Shown: positions 15,514 through 27,886, numbered from the stretch's first letter. The stretch is DNA of 64,000 nt from Dyella_B nitratireducens (GCF_049532905.1 NZ_CP064032.1:3844001-3908000); one strand, 5' to 3'. Numbers and translations: made by a program. Notes: a model not told the origin generated them from the sequence alone.

Positions 15514-17529
15514 GTGAATGAGCTGGCCGCCGCATCACCGACGGTGACCGCCGCACTCGGCCTGGTGCTGGCCTGGTTGCTCGTGGGCGGGCTCGGTTTG
15601 GTGCGTCCGAACAAGACCGGCTGGATCGCCCACGTCTTGTTTCCATTGGGTGCCGTTATCGCACTCGGCGTTGCTGCGATCGGCACCACGACGTGGCTGC
15701 CTGCCTTCGTGACGCAGCAGATGGTGTTGCCGCTCGGACTTCCGGACTTGCCATTTCATGTGCGGCTGGATGCGCTGTCGGGATTTTTCCTGGTGCTGCT
15801 GGGCGTAGCCGGTACGGGCATTTCGATCTTCTCGGCTGGCTATTTCCGCGCGGGCGAAGGCACGGCGCCGGGCCTTTTGTGTCTGCAGTACCACGTGTTT
15901 CTCGCCAGCATGGCGATGGTCACGCTGGCTGACGATGCTTATCTGTTCATGGTCGCCTGGGAAACCATGGCGCTGAGTTCCTATTTCCTCGTCACCACCC
16001 AACATCGCTTGCCCGAGATCCGACGCGCCGGTTTTCTCTACTTGTTGATGGCTCACGTCGGCGCGCTCGGGATTCTGCTGTGCTTTGGCGTCTTGCATGG
16101 CGGCAGTTGGTCCATGACGTTCGACGCCATGCGTGCCGGCACGCTCACGCCGTTCTGGATGAGCATGGCGTTCCTGTTGGCCCTGTTCGGGTTCGGCGCC
16201 AAGGCGGGGCTGGTGCCGCTGCACGTATGGTTGCCTGAAGCGCACCCGGCAGCACCATCGCCGGTGTCGGCGATGATGAGTGGCCTGATGCTCAAGACGG
16301 CGATCTACGGCCTGTTACGCGTGGGCCTGGATGTGCTGCCTATTGGCCCCTGGTGGTGGGGCACGCTCACGCTTGCGTTGGGTCTGGGCACGGCACTCTA
16401 CGGCGTCGTCTTTGCGGCGGTGCAGACCGACATGAAGCGGCTGTTGGCGTATTCGTCGATCGAAAATATCGGTCTGATCATGGCAGGCATCGGCCTGGTC
16501 CTGATCTGCCGCTGCTTCGATATGCATGTGCTGGCTGCGTTGGCGTTGGCCGCGGTGCTGATCCACAGCTTCAACCACGCGCTCTTCAAAAGTTTGTTGT
16601 TCCTGGCGACCGGTTCGGTGATGCACGCGACCGGTGAACGCAGCCTGGGCAAGCTGGGTGGATTGATTCGACGCATGCCATGGGTCGCGGCTTTTGCTCT
16701 TGTCGGCGCGCTTGCGATTGCCGGGTTGCCTCCGCTCAACGGCTTTATCTCCGAATGGCTGCTGTTGCAGGCCTTTCTGCAAACGCCTCACATCCCCCAT
16801 GCCTTCCTCAACATGATCGTTCCGCTGGGTGCGGCGGTCGTATCGTTGGCAGCGGCGCTGGCTGGTTACGTGATGGTCAAGTTCTATGGCGTGATCTTTC
16901 TTGGCCAGCATCGCGAGAACACGCTAGTCACAGCCCACGACGCCAGTGGCCTTGAACGAATCGGGCTGGCCTGGTTGGCGCTGGTCTGCATCCTGATCGG
17001 CGCATTCCCTCAAATCGCGTTAGATGCCGTGGGGCATGTCACGCAGCTTTTGGTAGGCGCTGCCGCGCAACGTGGACCGTCGTGGTGGTGGATCACGCCG
17101 GTGGCGACCCATCAGGTGTCCTACAGCGGCTTGTGGTTCTGGATGGGATTGCTGGTTGTGACGGGTGTGACATTTATTTTCGTACGACGCTTTTATCGCG
17201 GGCGTGTCCGCCGAACGGCAGCGTGGGATTGTGGCTATCCTTGGCAGACACCACGCATGCAGGATTCCGCGGAAGGGTTTGGTCAACCCATCCGTCATCT
17301 CTTTGGTCCGATCTTCAAGATCGAGCGTGAATTGCCTCGACCTTCCGACGCCGCGCCACGGTATCGCATCCAGATCGATGATCGCGTCTGGCTGGCGTGC
17401 TACCAGCCGCTCGGCCGCGTGCTTCAACGTGTCACGGAAAACCTCGCCGTGCTGCAAGGGGGGCGGCTGGCCGTCTACCTGCTTTACAGCTTCCTCACCT
17501 TGATCGTCCTCTTGGTATGCGTGCTATGA
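15514..17529 (+). CDS. Hydrogenase-4/formate hydrogenlyase-like antiporter subunit (HyfB/NuoL-like)
   Basis: 671 residues from a GTG at 15514, preceded by AGGGGGATCGAG. A multi-spanning proton-translocating subunit of the NuoL/MrpA family. The antiporter motifs are visible in GFGAKAGLVPLHVWLPEAHPAAPSPVSAMMSGLMLKTAIYGLLRVGLD (lysine and glutamate in membrane helices), followed by DMKRLLAYSSIENIG and FNHALFKSLLFLATGSVMHATG. The cytoplasmic loop and C-terminus resemble HyfB/HycC. It is the first gene of a six-gene cluster with 1-8-base gaps or overlaps. In this complex it would conduct ions or protons across the inner membrane. Confidence 0.88.
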   Translation: MNELAAASPTVTAALGLVLAWLLVGGLGLVRPNKTGWIAHVLFPLGAVIALGVAAIGTTTWLPAFVTQQMVLPLGLPDLPFHVRLDALSGFFLVLLGVAGTGISIFSAGYFRAGEGTAPGLLCLQYHVFLASMAMVTLADDAYLFMVAWETMALSSYFLVTTQHRLPEIRRAGFLYLLMAHVGALGILLCFGVLHGGSWSMTFDAMRAGTLTPFWMSMAFLLALFGFGAKAGLVPLHVWLPEAHPAAPSPVSAMMSGLMLKTAIYGLLRVGLDVLPIGPWWWGTLTLALGLGTALYGVVFAAVQTDMKRLLAYSSIENIGLIMAGIGLVLICRCFDMHVLAALALAAVLIHSFNHALFKSLLFLATGSVMHATGERSLGKLGGLIRRMPWVAAFALVGALAIAGLPPLNGFISEWLLLQAFLQTPHIPHAFLNMIVPLGAAVVSLAAALAGYVMVKFYGVIFLGQHRENTLVTAHDASGLERIGLAWLALVCILIGAFPQIALDAVGHVTQLLVGAAAQRGPSWWWITPVATHQVSYSGLWFWMGLLVVTGVTFIFVRRFYRGRVRRTAAWDCGYPWQTPRMQDSAEGFGQPIRHLFGPIFKIERELPRPSDAAPRYRIQIDDRVWLACYQPLGRVLQRVTENLAVLQGGRLAVYLLYSFLTLIVLLVCVL

Positions 17530-18479
17530 CGACGGCCGTTTATCTCTGGCAAGTCGGCGTATGTCTGGTAGCCACCGGCCTGGCACCGTTGTTCGCCGGC
17601 TGGGTGGGGCAATGCCGGGCGATGCTTCAGAATCGCGCCGCACCACCCGTGTGGCAGCCCTATCGCATGCTGCGAAAGCTGTTCCACAAGGAGGCCACCT
17701 TGGCCACCGATGCCTCCTGGCTTTTCCGCAGCGCCCCCTACGTCGTGTTTGCCGTCATGGTCCTGGCCGCCGCGATCATTCCTTCGCTGACGACACAGCT
17801 CCCGGTGGCGCGTGTCGCGGATGCGATTGCATTGGTGGGATTGTTCGCAACCGCGCGTGTCTTCATGGCGCTGGCCGCGATGGATATCGGCACGGCCTTT
17901 GGCACCCTGGGGGCACGACGCGAAATGATGATGGGCTTCCTCACCGAGCCCGCGTTGCTGATGGTGTTGTTCAATGCCTTCCTGATGGCCGGGACGACGG
18001 CTCTGCCGGCGATCGTGCAAAGCACGCTCACGCCATCGCACGCGATGCTCCATCCCAGCCTGGCCTTTGCCGCTGTCGCCTTTGTGATGGTGCTGCTGGC
18101 TGAAAATGCACGATTGCCGATCGACAACCCGTCCACCCATCTTGAACTGACGATGATCCACGAGGCGATGGTGCTGGAATATTCCGCGCGCCATCTGGCA
18201 TTGATGGAGTGGGCCTCGTGGCTGAAGCTGTTCAACTACGCCTGCATTGGTTTCACACTGTTCATGCCTTGGGGCATCGCCACACAGAGTGTCAGCGTCG
18301 GAGGCATGGCATTCGCACTGCTAGCTCTCGTCGCCAAATTGTTGGTCGCGGGGAGCGCCTTAGCTCTCTTCGAAACGACGTCGGCAAAATTACGCCTGTT
18401 CCGTGCGCCAGAGTTCCTCACGATGGCGTTTCTATTGGCCGTTCTCGGTTTGCTCGTGCACCTCTTGCTGGAAGGCTGA
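17526..18479 (+). CDS. HyfC/HycD-like membrane subunit (NuoH homologue)
   Basis: 317 residues; the ATG at 17526 overlaps the previous stop in an ATGA. About eight membrane helices. Typical NuoH/HycD features are present: WQPYRMLRKLFHKEATLATDASWLFRSAPYVVFA and the cytoplasmic-loop segment AENARLPIDNPSTHLELTMIHEAMVLEYSARHLALMEWASWLK, where acidic residues couple the soluble arm to the membrane arm. It acts as the membrane anchor for the large and small subunits encoded at the end of the operon. Confidence 0.9.
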   Translation: MTTAVYLWQVGVCLVATGLAPLFAGWVGQCRAMLQNRAAPPVWQPYRMLRKLFHKEATLATDASWLFRSAPYVVFAVMVLAAAIIPSLTTQLPVARVADAIALVGLFATARVFMALAAMDIGTAFGTLGARREMMMGFLTEPALLMVLFNAFLMAGTTALPAIVQSTLTPSHAMLHPSLAFAAVAFVMVLLAENARLPIDNPSTHLELTMIHEAMVLEYSARHLALMEWASWLKLFNYACIGFTLFMPWGIATQSVSVGGMAFALLALVAKLLVAGSALALFETTSAKLRLFRAPEFLTMAFLLAVLGLLVHLLLEG

Positions 18480-18482
18480 GCC

Positions 18483-19148
18483 ATGCCTGCACCGACCTTT
18501 GCCACTCAAGTACTGCAAACGCTTGCCGGTGCGCTGCTGTTGATCGCCTTTGCCATGCTGGCCGAACGGCGAAGCCGTCGCCTGGTCACGCTGCTCATCT
18601 GGCAAGGGGCGGTGTTGGTCACATCCACGCTGCTGGTCGCGGTGACCGCGCATCTTTCTCACCTGTTCTTTTCCGCGATGCTCACCTTGGTGCTGAAAGT
18701 CGGCGTACTGCCGTGGATTCTGCTGCGATTGATGCATCGACTCGGCATTGAGCGCGACAACGAGCCGCTGGTGAATGTACCGACGTTGATGTTGGTCGGC
18801 CTAGGAGCGGTCATTTTTGCCTTCGGCCTGGCGCAGCCGATCACGGCGCTCGCCACGACCGTCATCCGGCAAACCTTGGGGATCGCGTTAGCCGTGATTC
18901 TGCTGGCGCTGCTGATGATCCTTGCACGCCGGAAGGCGTTTACGCAGGTGATTGGATTCCTGGCCTTGGAGAATGGTTTGTTCTTTGCCGCGACCACCAC
19001 CACCTACGGCATGCCGATGGTGGTGGAGTTGGGCATTGCACTGGATGTGTTGGTTGGCGTCTTCATCTTCGGCGTCTTCTTTTTTCATATCCGGGAACAG
19101 TTCGACAGCCTGGACCTGCATCATCTCGAATCGCTCAAGGAGGATTGA
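18483..19148 (+). CDS. HyfE-like membrane subunit
   Basis: 221 residues with six or more hydrophobic helices, matching HyfE in length and in the segments LKVGVLPWILLRLMHRLG and GFLALENGLFFAATTTTYGMPMVVELGIALDVLVGVFIFGVFFFHI (NuoK-like, with Glu in membrane helices). The ATG lies 3 bases after the preceding stop. Together with HyfB- and HyfF-like subunits it completes the Mrp-like membrane arm. Confidence 0.88.
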   Translation: MPAPTFATQVLQTLAGALLLIAFAMLAERRSRRLVTLLIWQGAVLVTSTLLVAVTAHLSHLFFSAMLTLVLKVGVLPWILLRLMHRLGIERDNEPLVNVPTLMLVGLGAVIFAFGLAQPITALATTVIRQTLGIALAVILLALLMILARRKAFTQVIGFLALENGLFFAATTTTYGMPMVVELGIALDVLVGVFIFGVFFFHIREQFDSLDLHHLESLKED

Positions 19149-19149
19149 C

Positions 19150-20604
19150 GTGGAGATTGCACTGGTCGTGGGTTTCCCCCTGATCGGCGCGGCGCTGCTG
19201 GCCGTGATCGGTGCGCAGCGCTATGCCGCCGAGGTCAATGTGGCGATCAGCTTGGCGACTTTGCTGGCGGCGGCTGCGCTGGTCATCCGCGTCATCCGGG
19301 GCGGCGCGATGAGCGCGTTCGACGAGCAATGCTTTATCGATCCGTTCAACGTGTTCCTGGTGGCACTGACGGCACTGGTCGGTTTCACCACCTCGGTGTT
19401 CTCACGCCCCTACATGCGTATCGAAGCGGCACACGGGCACGTGACCACAGGACGGCTTCGGCTTTACCACAGCATGTACCAGTTGTTCATGACCGCCATG
19501 CTGGTGGCCCTGACCACCAACAACCTGGGGTTTCTCTGGGTGGCCATGGAAGCGGCCACGTTGTCGACCGTGTTGTTGGTGTCGTTGTATCGCACCCGAG
19601 CCAGCATCGAAGCAGCGTGGAAGTATTTCATTCTCTGTGGCGTCGGCATCGCCCTGGCGCTGTTCGGCACGATCCTGGTGTACGTGGCCGCCGAAGGACG
19701 GTTGGGCGGCAACGGCATGACCGCGCTGTTGTGGACGCATCTCAATGCGGTCAAGGGTCAGTTGGAACCGACGGTGATCGGACTGGCCTTCGTGTTTCTG
19801 TTGGTGGGTTACGGTACCAAGGTGGGATTGGCACCGCTGCACAACTGGCTGCCCGACGCCCATGCGGAAGGTCCCACGCCCGTTTCGGCCGTCTTGTCGG
19901 GACTTCTTCTCAACGTGGCGCTCTATGCGGTCCTGCGCTGCAAGATCATCACGGACGGCGCACTGCATTCGGCGTTGCCTGGCCGCATGCTGATGGGCTT
20001 CGGCCTGCTTTCCACAGTGTGGGCAACGTTCTTTCTCTGGCGCCAACGCGATATCAAGCGGCTGTTCGCGTACTCGTCCATTGAGCATATGGGCATCATG
20101 ACCTTCGCCTTCGGCATGGGCGGTCCGATCGCGAGCTTCGCGGGACTCCTGCACATGACCGTGCACTCGTTGACGAAATCGGCCATCTTTTTCGCAGCCG
20201 GACACGCGACGCAAACAGCCGGTACGCAACGCATGGACGGTATACGAGGATTGCTTGCCGTCCATCCGAGTGTGGGCTGGGGATTGATGCTCGGCGCGCT
20301 GGCCATTCTCGGCATGCCGCCATTTGGTGTCTTTGCCAGCGAGTATCTGGTGCTGACAACGGCGATGCGCGATCACCCGTGGGCCACGCCGATCCTGCTC
20401 ATCGCGCTCGCCATCGCTTTCGCGGCGATCTTCGGGCGCATGCAACCGATGGTGTTCGGTGACACGCAGGCACCACCGCTACCGCATCCACCGTCGCTGC
20501 TACCGGTCTTCGTTCACTTGATTCTCGTGCTGGCTCTGGGGATCTGGATTCCTCCCGCACTTGCACAGTGGTACCGCCTGGCGGCTCACTTATTCACGGA
20601 GTGA
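19150..20604 (+). CDS. HyfF-like antiporter subunit (NuoN/M homologue)
   Basis: 484 residues from the GTG at 19150, one base after the previous stop. A second antiporter-like subunit. VGYGTKVGLAPLHNWLPDAHAEGPTPVSAVLSGLLLNVALYAVLR carries the conserved lysine helix, followed by DIKRLFAYSSIEHMGIMTFAFG and HMTVHSLTKSAIFFAAGHATQ. The length agrees with HyfF (about 526) and NuoM/N. With the HyfB-like protein it provides two potential ion channels per complex. Confidence 0.9.
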   Translation: MEIALVVGFPLIGAALLAVIGAQRYAAEVNVAISLATLLAAAALVIRVIRGGAMSAFDEQCFIDPFNVFLVALTALVGFTTSVFSRPYMRIEAAHGHVTTGRLRLYHSMYQLFMTAMLVALTTNNLGFLWVAMEAATLSTVLLVSLYRTRASIEAAWKYFILCGVGIALALFGTILVYVAAEGRLGGNGMTALLWTHLNAVKGQLEPTVIGLAFVFLLVGYGTKVGLAPLHNWLPDAHAEGPTPVSAVLSGLLLNVALYAVLRCKIITDGALHSALPGRMLMGFGLLSTVWATFFLWRQRDIKRLFAYSSIEHMGIMTFAFGMGGPIASFAGLLHMTVHSLTKSAIFFAAGHATQTAGTQRMDGIRGLLAVHPSVGWGLMLGALAILGMPPFGVFASEYLVLTTAMRDHPWATPILLIALAIAFAAIFGRMQPMVFGDTQAPPLPHPPSLLPVFVHLILVLALGIWIPPALAQWYRLAAHLFTE

Positions 20605-20608
20605 TGGC

Positions 20609-22153
20609 ATGTCACTAGACGTTATGACACGTGAAGGCATGCCACTGCCCGCGAACGTCCCCGCGCGGCGACTGATCGTGGACGCCCATCAATGGACCGC
20701 CGTCGCCCAACAGTTGCACGAGGCCGGCGCGTACCTGCTCGCGTTGTGGGGCACCGACGAACGGGATCGCAGTGGCTTGTTCCGCGTTTTCGCGGCCTTT
20801 CTCGCGTCGGACCACGTGGTGGTGCTCCAGCATGCGATGGCAGGCGATCGTCCGGTCTATCCCTCGCTGGGTCGGTGGTATCCCGTCGCGATCCGTTTGC
20901 AACGCGCCATCTACGATCTGCTCGGTCTGGAATCGGATGACGGCGATACACGGCCTTGGCTACGCCATAGCGGTTGGCCAGAAGATCGTTTTCCTTTACG
21001 CAAGGACGTCAGTGCTGCCGCCACCTATCCGAATAGGCCACGACCGTATCCGTTTGTGCCGGTCAACGGAGAGGGCGTGCATGAAATTCCGGTCGGCCCG
21101 ATTCACGCGGGCACTATCGAACCGGGTCATTTTCGGTTTTCCGTGGTGGGCGAAAAGGTACTGCGCCTGGAAGAGCGTCTTGGCTATACCCACAAAGGTG
21201 TCGCCAAGCGTTTCGAAGCATTGTCTTTGCTGGACGGCCACCGGCTCGCTGCCCGCGTCAGCGGCGATAGTGCCGTGGCCTTTTCATGGGCCTACTGCGC
21301 GGCGGTGGAGGCCATCACGGGTACCACCGTGTCGCCGCGCACAGCCTATCTGCGCGCACTGGCGCTTGAGCGGGAACGTATCGCCAACCATTTGGGCGAT
21401 TTGGGAGCCCTTGGCAACGACGCCGGACTCGCCTTCGGCCTGATGCAGTTTTCGGCGCTGAAAGAGCGCTTGCTGCGTTTGAATCAAGACGTCTTCAATC
21501 AGCGCTACCTGATGGACTATGTCATCCCGGGGGGTGTGCAGTCGGATGTGGGACCACGCTTGATTCGCCTGTTATTGGACGAAGCCGCAGACATCGAACG
21601 CGATGTAGTAGCGTTGCGCGCGATCTACGACGAACACACAGGACTACAGGATCGCTTCAAGGACGCCGGACAACTCACCCCGTCGATCGCGAAAGCACAG
21701 GGGGCGCTTGGACTGGTGGCGCGCGCCTCCGGCATCGAGCGAGATCTGCGCGTGAGCATGCCTTGGGCGCCTTACGACGATCTGCGTCCTGCCTGGGTGT
21801 TGCGGGTCGAAGGTGATGTCGCGGCACGGGTCCAGGTGCGTTTCGATGAAGTCATGGAATCCCTGCGACTCAGTCGGCTCCTGCTCGAAAAATTGCCTCG
21901 GGGTTCGGTATCGACGGCGATCCTTGCCGTCAAGGCAGAGCGGATCGGCCTCGGTGTCATTGAAGGCTGGCGCGGACCGGTAATGGTAGCGCTCGAAGCG
22001 GAGGAATCGTTTGCGATCCGCCGTTGTCACGTACATGACCCCTCCTGGCAGAACTGGCCGCTGATCGAGCATGCGATTATCGGCAACATCGTGCCGGATT
22101 TTCCGCTTATCAATAAGTCGTTCAACCTTTCCTACAGCGGCCACGACGGGTGA
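20609..22153 (+). CDS. Group 4 hydrogenase-like large subunit without Ni-Fe ligands (NuoCD-like)
   Basis: 514 residues from the ATG at 20609. The N-terminal about 150 residues are NuoC/HycE-N-like (ending near PYPFVPVNGEGVHEIPVGPIHAG); the rest is NuoD/hydrogenase-large-subunit-like. In [NiFe] hydrogenases motif L1 is RxCGxC and L2 is DPCxxC. Here L1 reads RVSGDS (216-221) and L2 reads DPSWQN (477-482), so all four nickel-binding Cys are replaced (Ser218, Ser221, Ser479, Asn482). The protein cannot hold a Ni-Fe centre. This matches the Ehr group, relatives of complex I and group 4 hydrogenases with unknown substrate. No hydrogenase maturation genes are nearby. Confidence 0.9.
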   Translation: MSLDVMTREGMPLPANVPARRLIVDAHQWTAVAQQLHEAGAYLLALWGTDERDRSGLFRVFAAFLASDHVVVLQHAMAGDRPVYPSLGRWYPVAIRLQRAIYDLLGLESDDGDTRPWLRHSGWPEDRFPLRKDVSAAATYPNRPRPYPFVPVNGEGVHEIPVGPIHAGTIEPGHFRFSVVGEKVLRLEERLGYTHKGVAKRFEALSLLDGHRLAARVSGDSAVAFSWAYCAAVEAITGTTVSPRTAYLRALALERERIANHLGDLGALGNDAGLAFGLMQFSALKERLLRLNQDVFNQRYLMDYVIPGGVQSDVGPRLIRLLLDEAADIERDVVALRAIYDEHTGLQDRFKDAGQLTPSIAKAQGALGLVARASGIERDLRVSMPWAPYDDLRPAWVLRVEGDVAARVQVRFDEVMESLRLSRLLLEKLPRGSVSTAILAVKAERIGLGVIEGWRGPVMVALEAEESFAIRRCHVHDPSWQNWPLIEHAIIGNIVPDFPLINKSFNLSYSGHDG

Positions 22154-22160
22154 ACCCATC

Positions 22161-22685
22161 ATGCTCGATATCCTGAAGCGTATCCGCCGTACCGGGATGC
22201 TCAGCGAGGCGTTGCCGGAGCTGGGCGAGCACGAGGTCCATGTTCAACGTATTCATGCGCGCCTTCATCGCGTGTTCGGGCGCGCATTGCGCATCCGCCA
22301 CATAGATGCCGGCTCCTGCAACGGCTGCGAACTGGAAATCCAGGCGCTCACCAATCCGTATTACAACCTCGAAGGTGCGGGCATTGCTTTTGTAGCGAGC
22401 CCGAGGCATGCCGATGTACTTCTGGTAACCGGCCCGGTGTCCGTCAACATGGAAGAAGCGCTAACGCGGGCCTATGACGTCATGCCCGATCCCAAATGGG
22501 TGATCGCGGTCGGCGATTGCGGTGCTTGCGGCGGGATTTTCGGGGCCAGCTACGCCTCCCGTGGACGCGTGAGCGACGTCATTCCAGTCGACGCAACGGT
22601 ATCAGGCTGTCCACCGACACCTCAGGCATTGCTACATGGCTTGCTACTTATCACGCGTCATCCAAAGCCACCAAGGGGCACATGA
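22161..22685 (+). CDS. Hydrogenase-like small subunit with 4Fe-4S ligands (NuoB/HyfI-like)
   Basis: 174 residues from the ATG at 22161, 7 bases after the large subunit. The proximal-cluster ligands are intact: SCNGCE (Cys53, Cys56), GDCGACGG (Cys120) and VSGCPPTP (Cys150), as in NuoB and HycG/HyfI. Redox chemistry at this cluster is therefore possible even though the partner large subunit has no metal site. No polyferredoxin (HyfA/HyfH type) gene is in the operon, so the route of electrons is open. Confidence 0.9.
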   Translation: MLDILKRIRRTGMLSEALPELGEHEVHVQRIHARLHRVFGRALRIRHIDAGSCNGCELEIQALTNPYYNLEGAGIAFVASPRHADVLLVTGPVSVNMEEALTRAYDVMPDPKWVIAVGDCGACGGIFGASYASRGRVSDVIPVDATVSGCPPTPQALLHGLLLITRHPKPPRGT

Positions 22686-22729
22686 AATAGACGCGACCAC
22701 ACGGGGCGTTCCAGTGACTTCCTAGATCG

Positions 22730-22996
22730 ATGACAGGAGATCGGGAATTGGCAGCAACCTTTACATGGTTAATAGTCATCGTTGACAGCGTCACGGCGAT
22801 CGTATTTCTTCGTATCGGTCACGTGACCGCGTATCGCGCCCTGACGATCACGGGTGCCGCGCTCATGGGTGCAACCGTATTCGTGCTCAGTGCGAATCTT
22901 TTCGACAATTCCGACCTGGCTTCATGGGGCTACGTCCTGGGCGGCGTGGCCTGCTTCATCGGCTTGTGGTTGATTGCCCGCCCATCGAAACGATAG
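22730..22996 (+). CDS. Small membrane protein, unknown function
   Basis: 88 residues with three likely membrane helices (FTWLIVIVDSVTAIVFL, ALTITGAALMGATVFVLSANLF and WGYVLGGVACFIGLWLIA), ending in a short basic tail. It starts 44 bases after the hydrogenase-like small subunit on the same strand, so it could be the last gene of that operon or an independent gene. I recognise no family. Confidence 0.55.
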   Translation: MTGDRELAATFTWLIVIVDSVTAIVFLRIGHVTAYRALTITGAALMGATVFVLSANLFDNSDLASWGYVLGGVACFIGLWLIARPSKR

Positions 22997-23153
22997 GCCT
23001 TGGATGGAGTTACTTGATCACACCACGGGATGACGACCCAACAAGTGATCCATTGCCTTCTTGAGATTGCCACCCAGAAATCTTCCGGATCATCTGGATG
23101 GCTAATCGCACGAAGGCCCGCTGCTACACCTTAAGCGGATACCCCGTTGGAAA

Positions 23154-24983
<1,830 letters not shown>

Positions 24984-25185
24984 GGTCGATTTCCTATAAG
25001 CGAGCTACGTGAAGGCGGCGACTTTGACGAGCAGCCGTTTCGACAGGCTTTCGGCCTTTGGGTTCACTGCTGACGAGACTACGTCTCGCCTTCGCGTGAT
25101 GGAAGGCGTTGTTGGTATTTGCATCGAGACAAATTGACAGGGATCAACGCTGCCCATCTTTGCCGGAAGGGCAGTGAGAAAATCG

Positions 25186-26556
<1,371 letters not shown>

Positions 26557-26651
26557 GAAGGCTCCGTAGGCGGGGCTGGGATATGAAGGGCAATCATAAC
26601 GGAGCGAGGCGTAAACGCGGCTTGCAACGAGGTGTTTCCGGAAAACAAAAA

Positions 26652-26682
26652 CCCCGGAACGTTTCCGCTCCGGGGCTTTTTT
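26652..26682. terminator. Rho-independent terminator after the ydcH-like gene
   Basis: CCCCGGA (26652-26658) pairs with TCCGGGG (26669-26675) around a 10-base loop. T-runs flank it on both strands (TTTTTT at 26677-26682 on plus; TTTTTG on minus). It stops leftward transcription from ydcH before cbs. Confidence 0.85.
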
Positions 26683-26693
26683 GATTCGTACGC

Positions 26694-26927
26694 TCAATGA
26701 ATATGCTGTCGAGCGTGATAGTCGTCCCACATGCGCTGCAGGCGTTCTTTGATTTGTAACTTTTCTTTTTTCATCGAACTGAGGGTCATGTCGTCAACAG
26801 GGAGTACGCCGATTTCGGCATTGTCCACCTTGCTGTTGAGCTCCGTGTGCTTTTGATAGAGCCGACGAAACTCGGCGTCGGCTTTTTTCAGGGCTTCGAC
26901 AGCGTCACGCTGCTGATCTTCGAACAT
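26694..26927 (-). CDS. YdcH family (DUF465) protein
   Basis: 77 residues from the ATG at 26927, preceded by GAGGAGGTTGGATC. A charged helical hairpin (MFEDQQRDAVEALKKADAEFRRLYQKHTELNSKVDNAE, then MTLSSMKKEKLQIKERLQRMWDDYH), as in the short coiled-coil YdcH/DUF465 family. Function unknown. It is a single gene ended by a strong terminator. Confidence 0.88.
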   Translation of the reverse strand: MFEDQQRDAVEALKKADAEFRRLYQKHTELNSKVDNAEIGVLPVDDMTLSSMKKEKLQIKERLQRMWDDYHARQHIH

Positions 26928-27238
26928 GATCCAACCTCCTCGCAGTAAAACTGCAGTCGCCCGCATGGGGCGCTTGAGAACAAAAGCAAACCACGCGCAC
27001 AACCAAAATCCGCCTCCCTGATGCAGGGAACGGATGCAGGAATGTGGACAGGTAGGCGCATGATTCAGTCGGTAGGCCGCGGCAGCTGAAGGGCCGCAGC
27101 GACATCGACCCTACTCCCCACTTCGTGGGGGCACAAGGCCCCCTCGGGAGGGCGCATGGGAGCGTGGGATGTAGTCAAAAACCCGTAAAACGGGTCGGGC
27201 CGGACGGCCCCTTCCCCGTTGGGAAGGAGCCGTTTTGA
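26928..27238. other. Intergenic region with hairpins, no gene
   Basis: Contains the ydcH promoter at the left. Near 27115-27129 lies a CCCCAC/GTGGGG hairpin, and toward 27180-27227 the terminator hairpins of the DUF4398 operon. No credible gene. Confidence 0.55.
27176..27230 (-). terminator. Terminator of the DUF4398 operon
   Basis: On the minus strand, after the stop at 27239, a first stem CCTTCCC/GGGAAGG (27210-27227) is followed by ACCCG-N5-CGGGT (27181-27195) and a run of U (27176-27180). Two stacked hairpins, of which the second looks like a classical terminator. Confidence 0.65.
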
Positions 27239-27886
27239 TTACTTGCCCCCGCCCGAGCTATTGCTTGGCGAGGACTGATCCTGCATCTGCGAACGCAGCG
27301 CCTTGGCGGCCTTGGCAGCCAGGTCGGCCTGGCGTCTAGCGGCGGCTGCCACCCTGCTTTGCGCCGCCGCCAGCTTGCGAGCCTGCTCGGCTTCGGCTTT
27401 GGCCTGGGCTGCCTGATCCGCGGCTTCCTGGCCTTGCGCCTGCAGCCGCATGGTCTCCTGCTGAGAGATCTGATACTGCATGCGTTGGATGTCGAGCTGC
27501 TGCTGCGCGGAGGTGGCGTCGATACGGCTGCGCTCCAGCTGCAGTTGGGCGTTTTCCTGGTCGAGCTGGTTGAGCTGACGCTGGGACGCCTGTAACTGGG
27601 CTTCGGCCTTGGCCTGGTCGACCCGGCGCTGGGCGATGTACAGCGCATGCGGCCGCTCGCGCGAACTAGCCTGGGTCAGCTGGCTGATGGCTTCCCGGGC
27701 CAGGGCCTGGTCGGCCTGGGCATAGGTGCCCAGGGTCGGGTCGGCGGCCAGCTGATTCAAGTTATTGGTAAGTCGGTCGACATCCATGTCGTCCTTGCGC
27801 GCTTGTACAGCGGCACTGGCGAACACGGCCAATAGCGACACGGCGATGATCGACAAACGGTGCTTCTTGAACATGATGTTCTTCAT
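27239..27886 (-). CDS. Periplasmic coiled-coil protein of DUF4398 type
   Basis: 215 residues with a signal peptide (KHRLSIIAVSLLAVFASAAVQA). The mature protein is one long helical region rich in Ala, Gln and Arg (LTNNLNQLAADPTLGTYAQADQALAREAISQL, then about 110 residues of heptad-like coiled coil) with a Ser/Gly-rich tail. Family members with a DUF4398-like helical hairpin are often found beside OmpA-like peptidoglycan-binding proteins. It starts at the base where the lipoprotein gene ends (adjacent, same operon). Function unknown, presumably envelope structure. Confidence 0.7.
   Translation of the reverse strand: MKNIMFKKHRLSIIAVSLLAVFASAAVQARKDDMDVDRLTNNLNQLAADPTLGTYAQADQALAREAISQLTQASSRERPHALYIAQRRVDQAKAEAQLQASQRQLNQLDQENAQLQLERSRIDATSAQQQLDIQRMQYQISQQETMRLQAQGQEAADQAAQAKAEAEQARKLAAAQSRVAAAARRQADLAAKAAKALRSQMQDQSSPSNSSGGGK

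Noticed and set aside
15514..22685. A true H2-forming formate hydrogenlyase or hydrogenase-4
   Set aside because: The large subunit lacks all four nickel-binding cysteines and no maturation or formate dehydrogenase genes are present.
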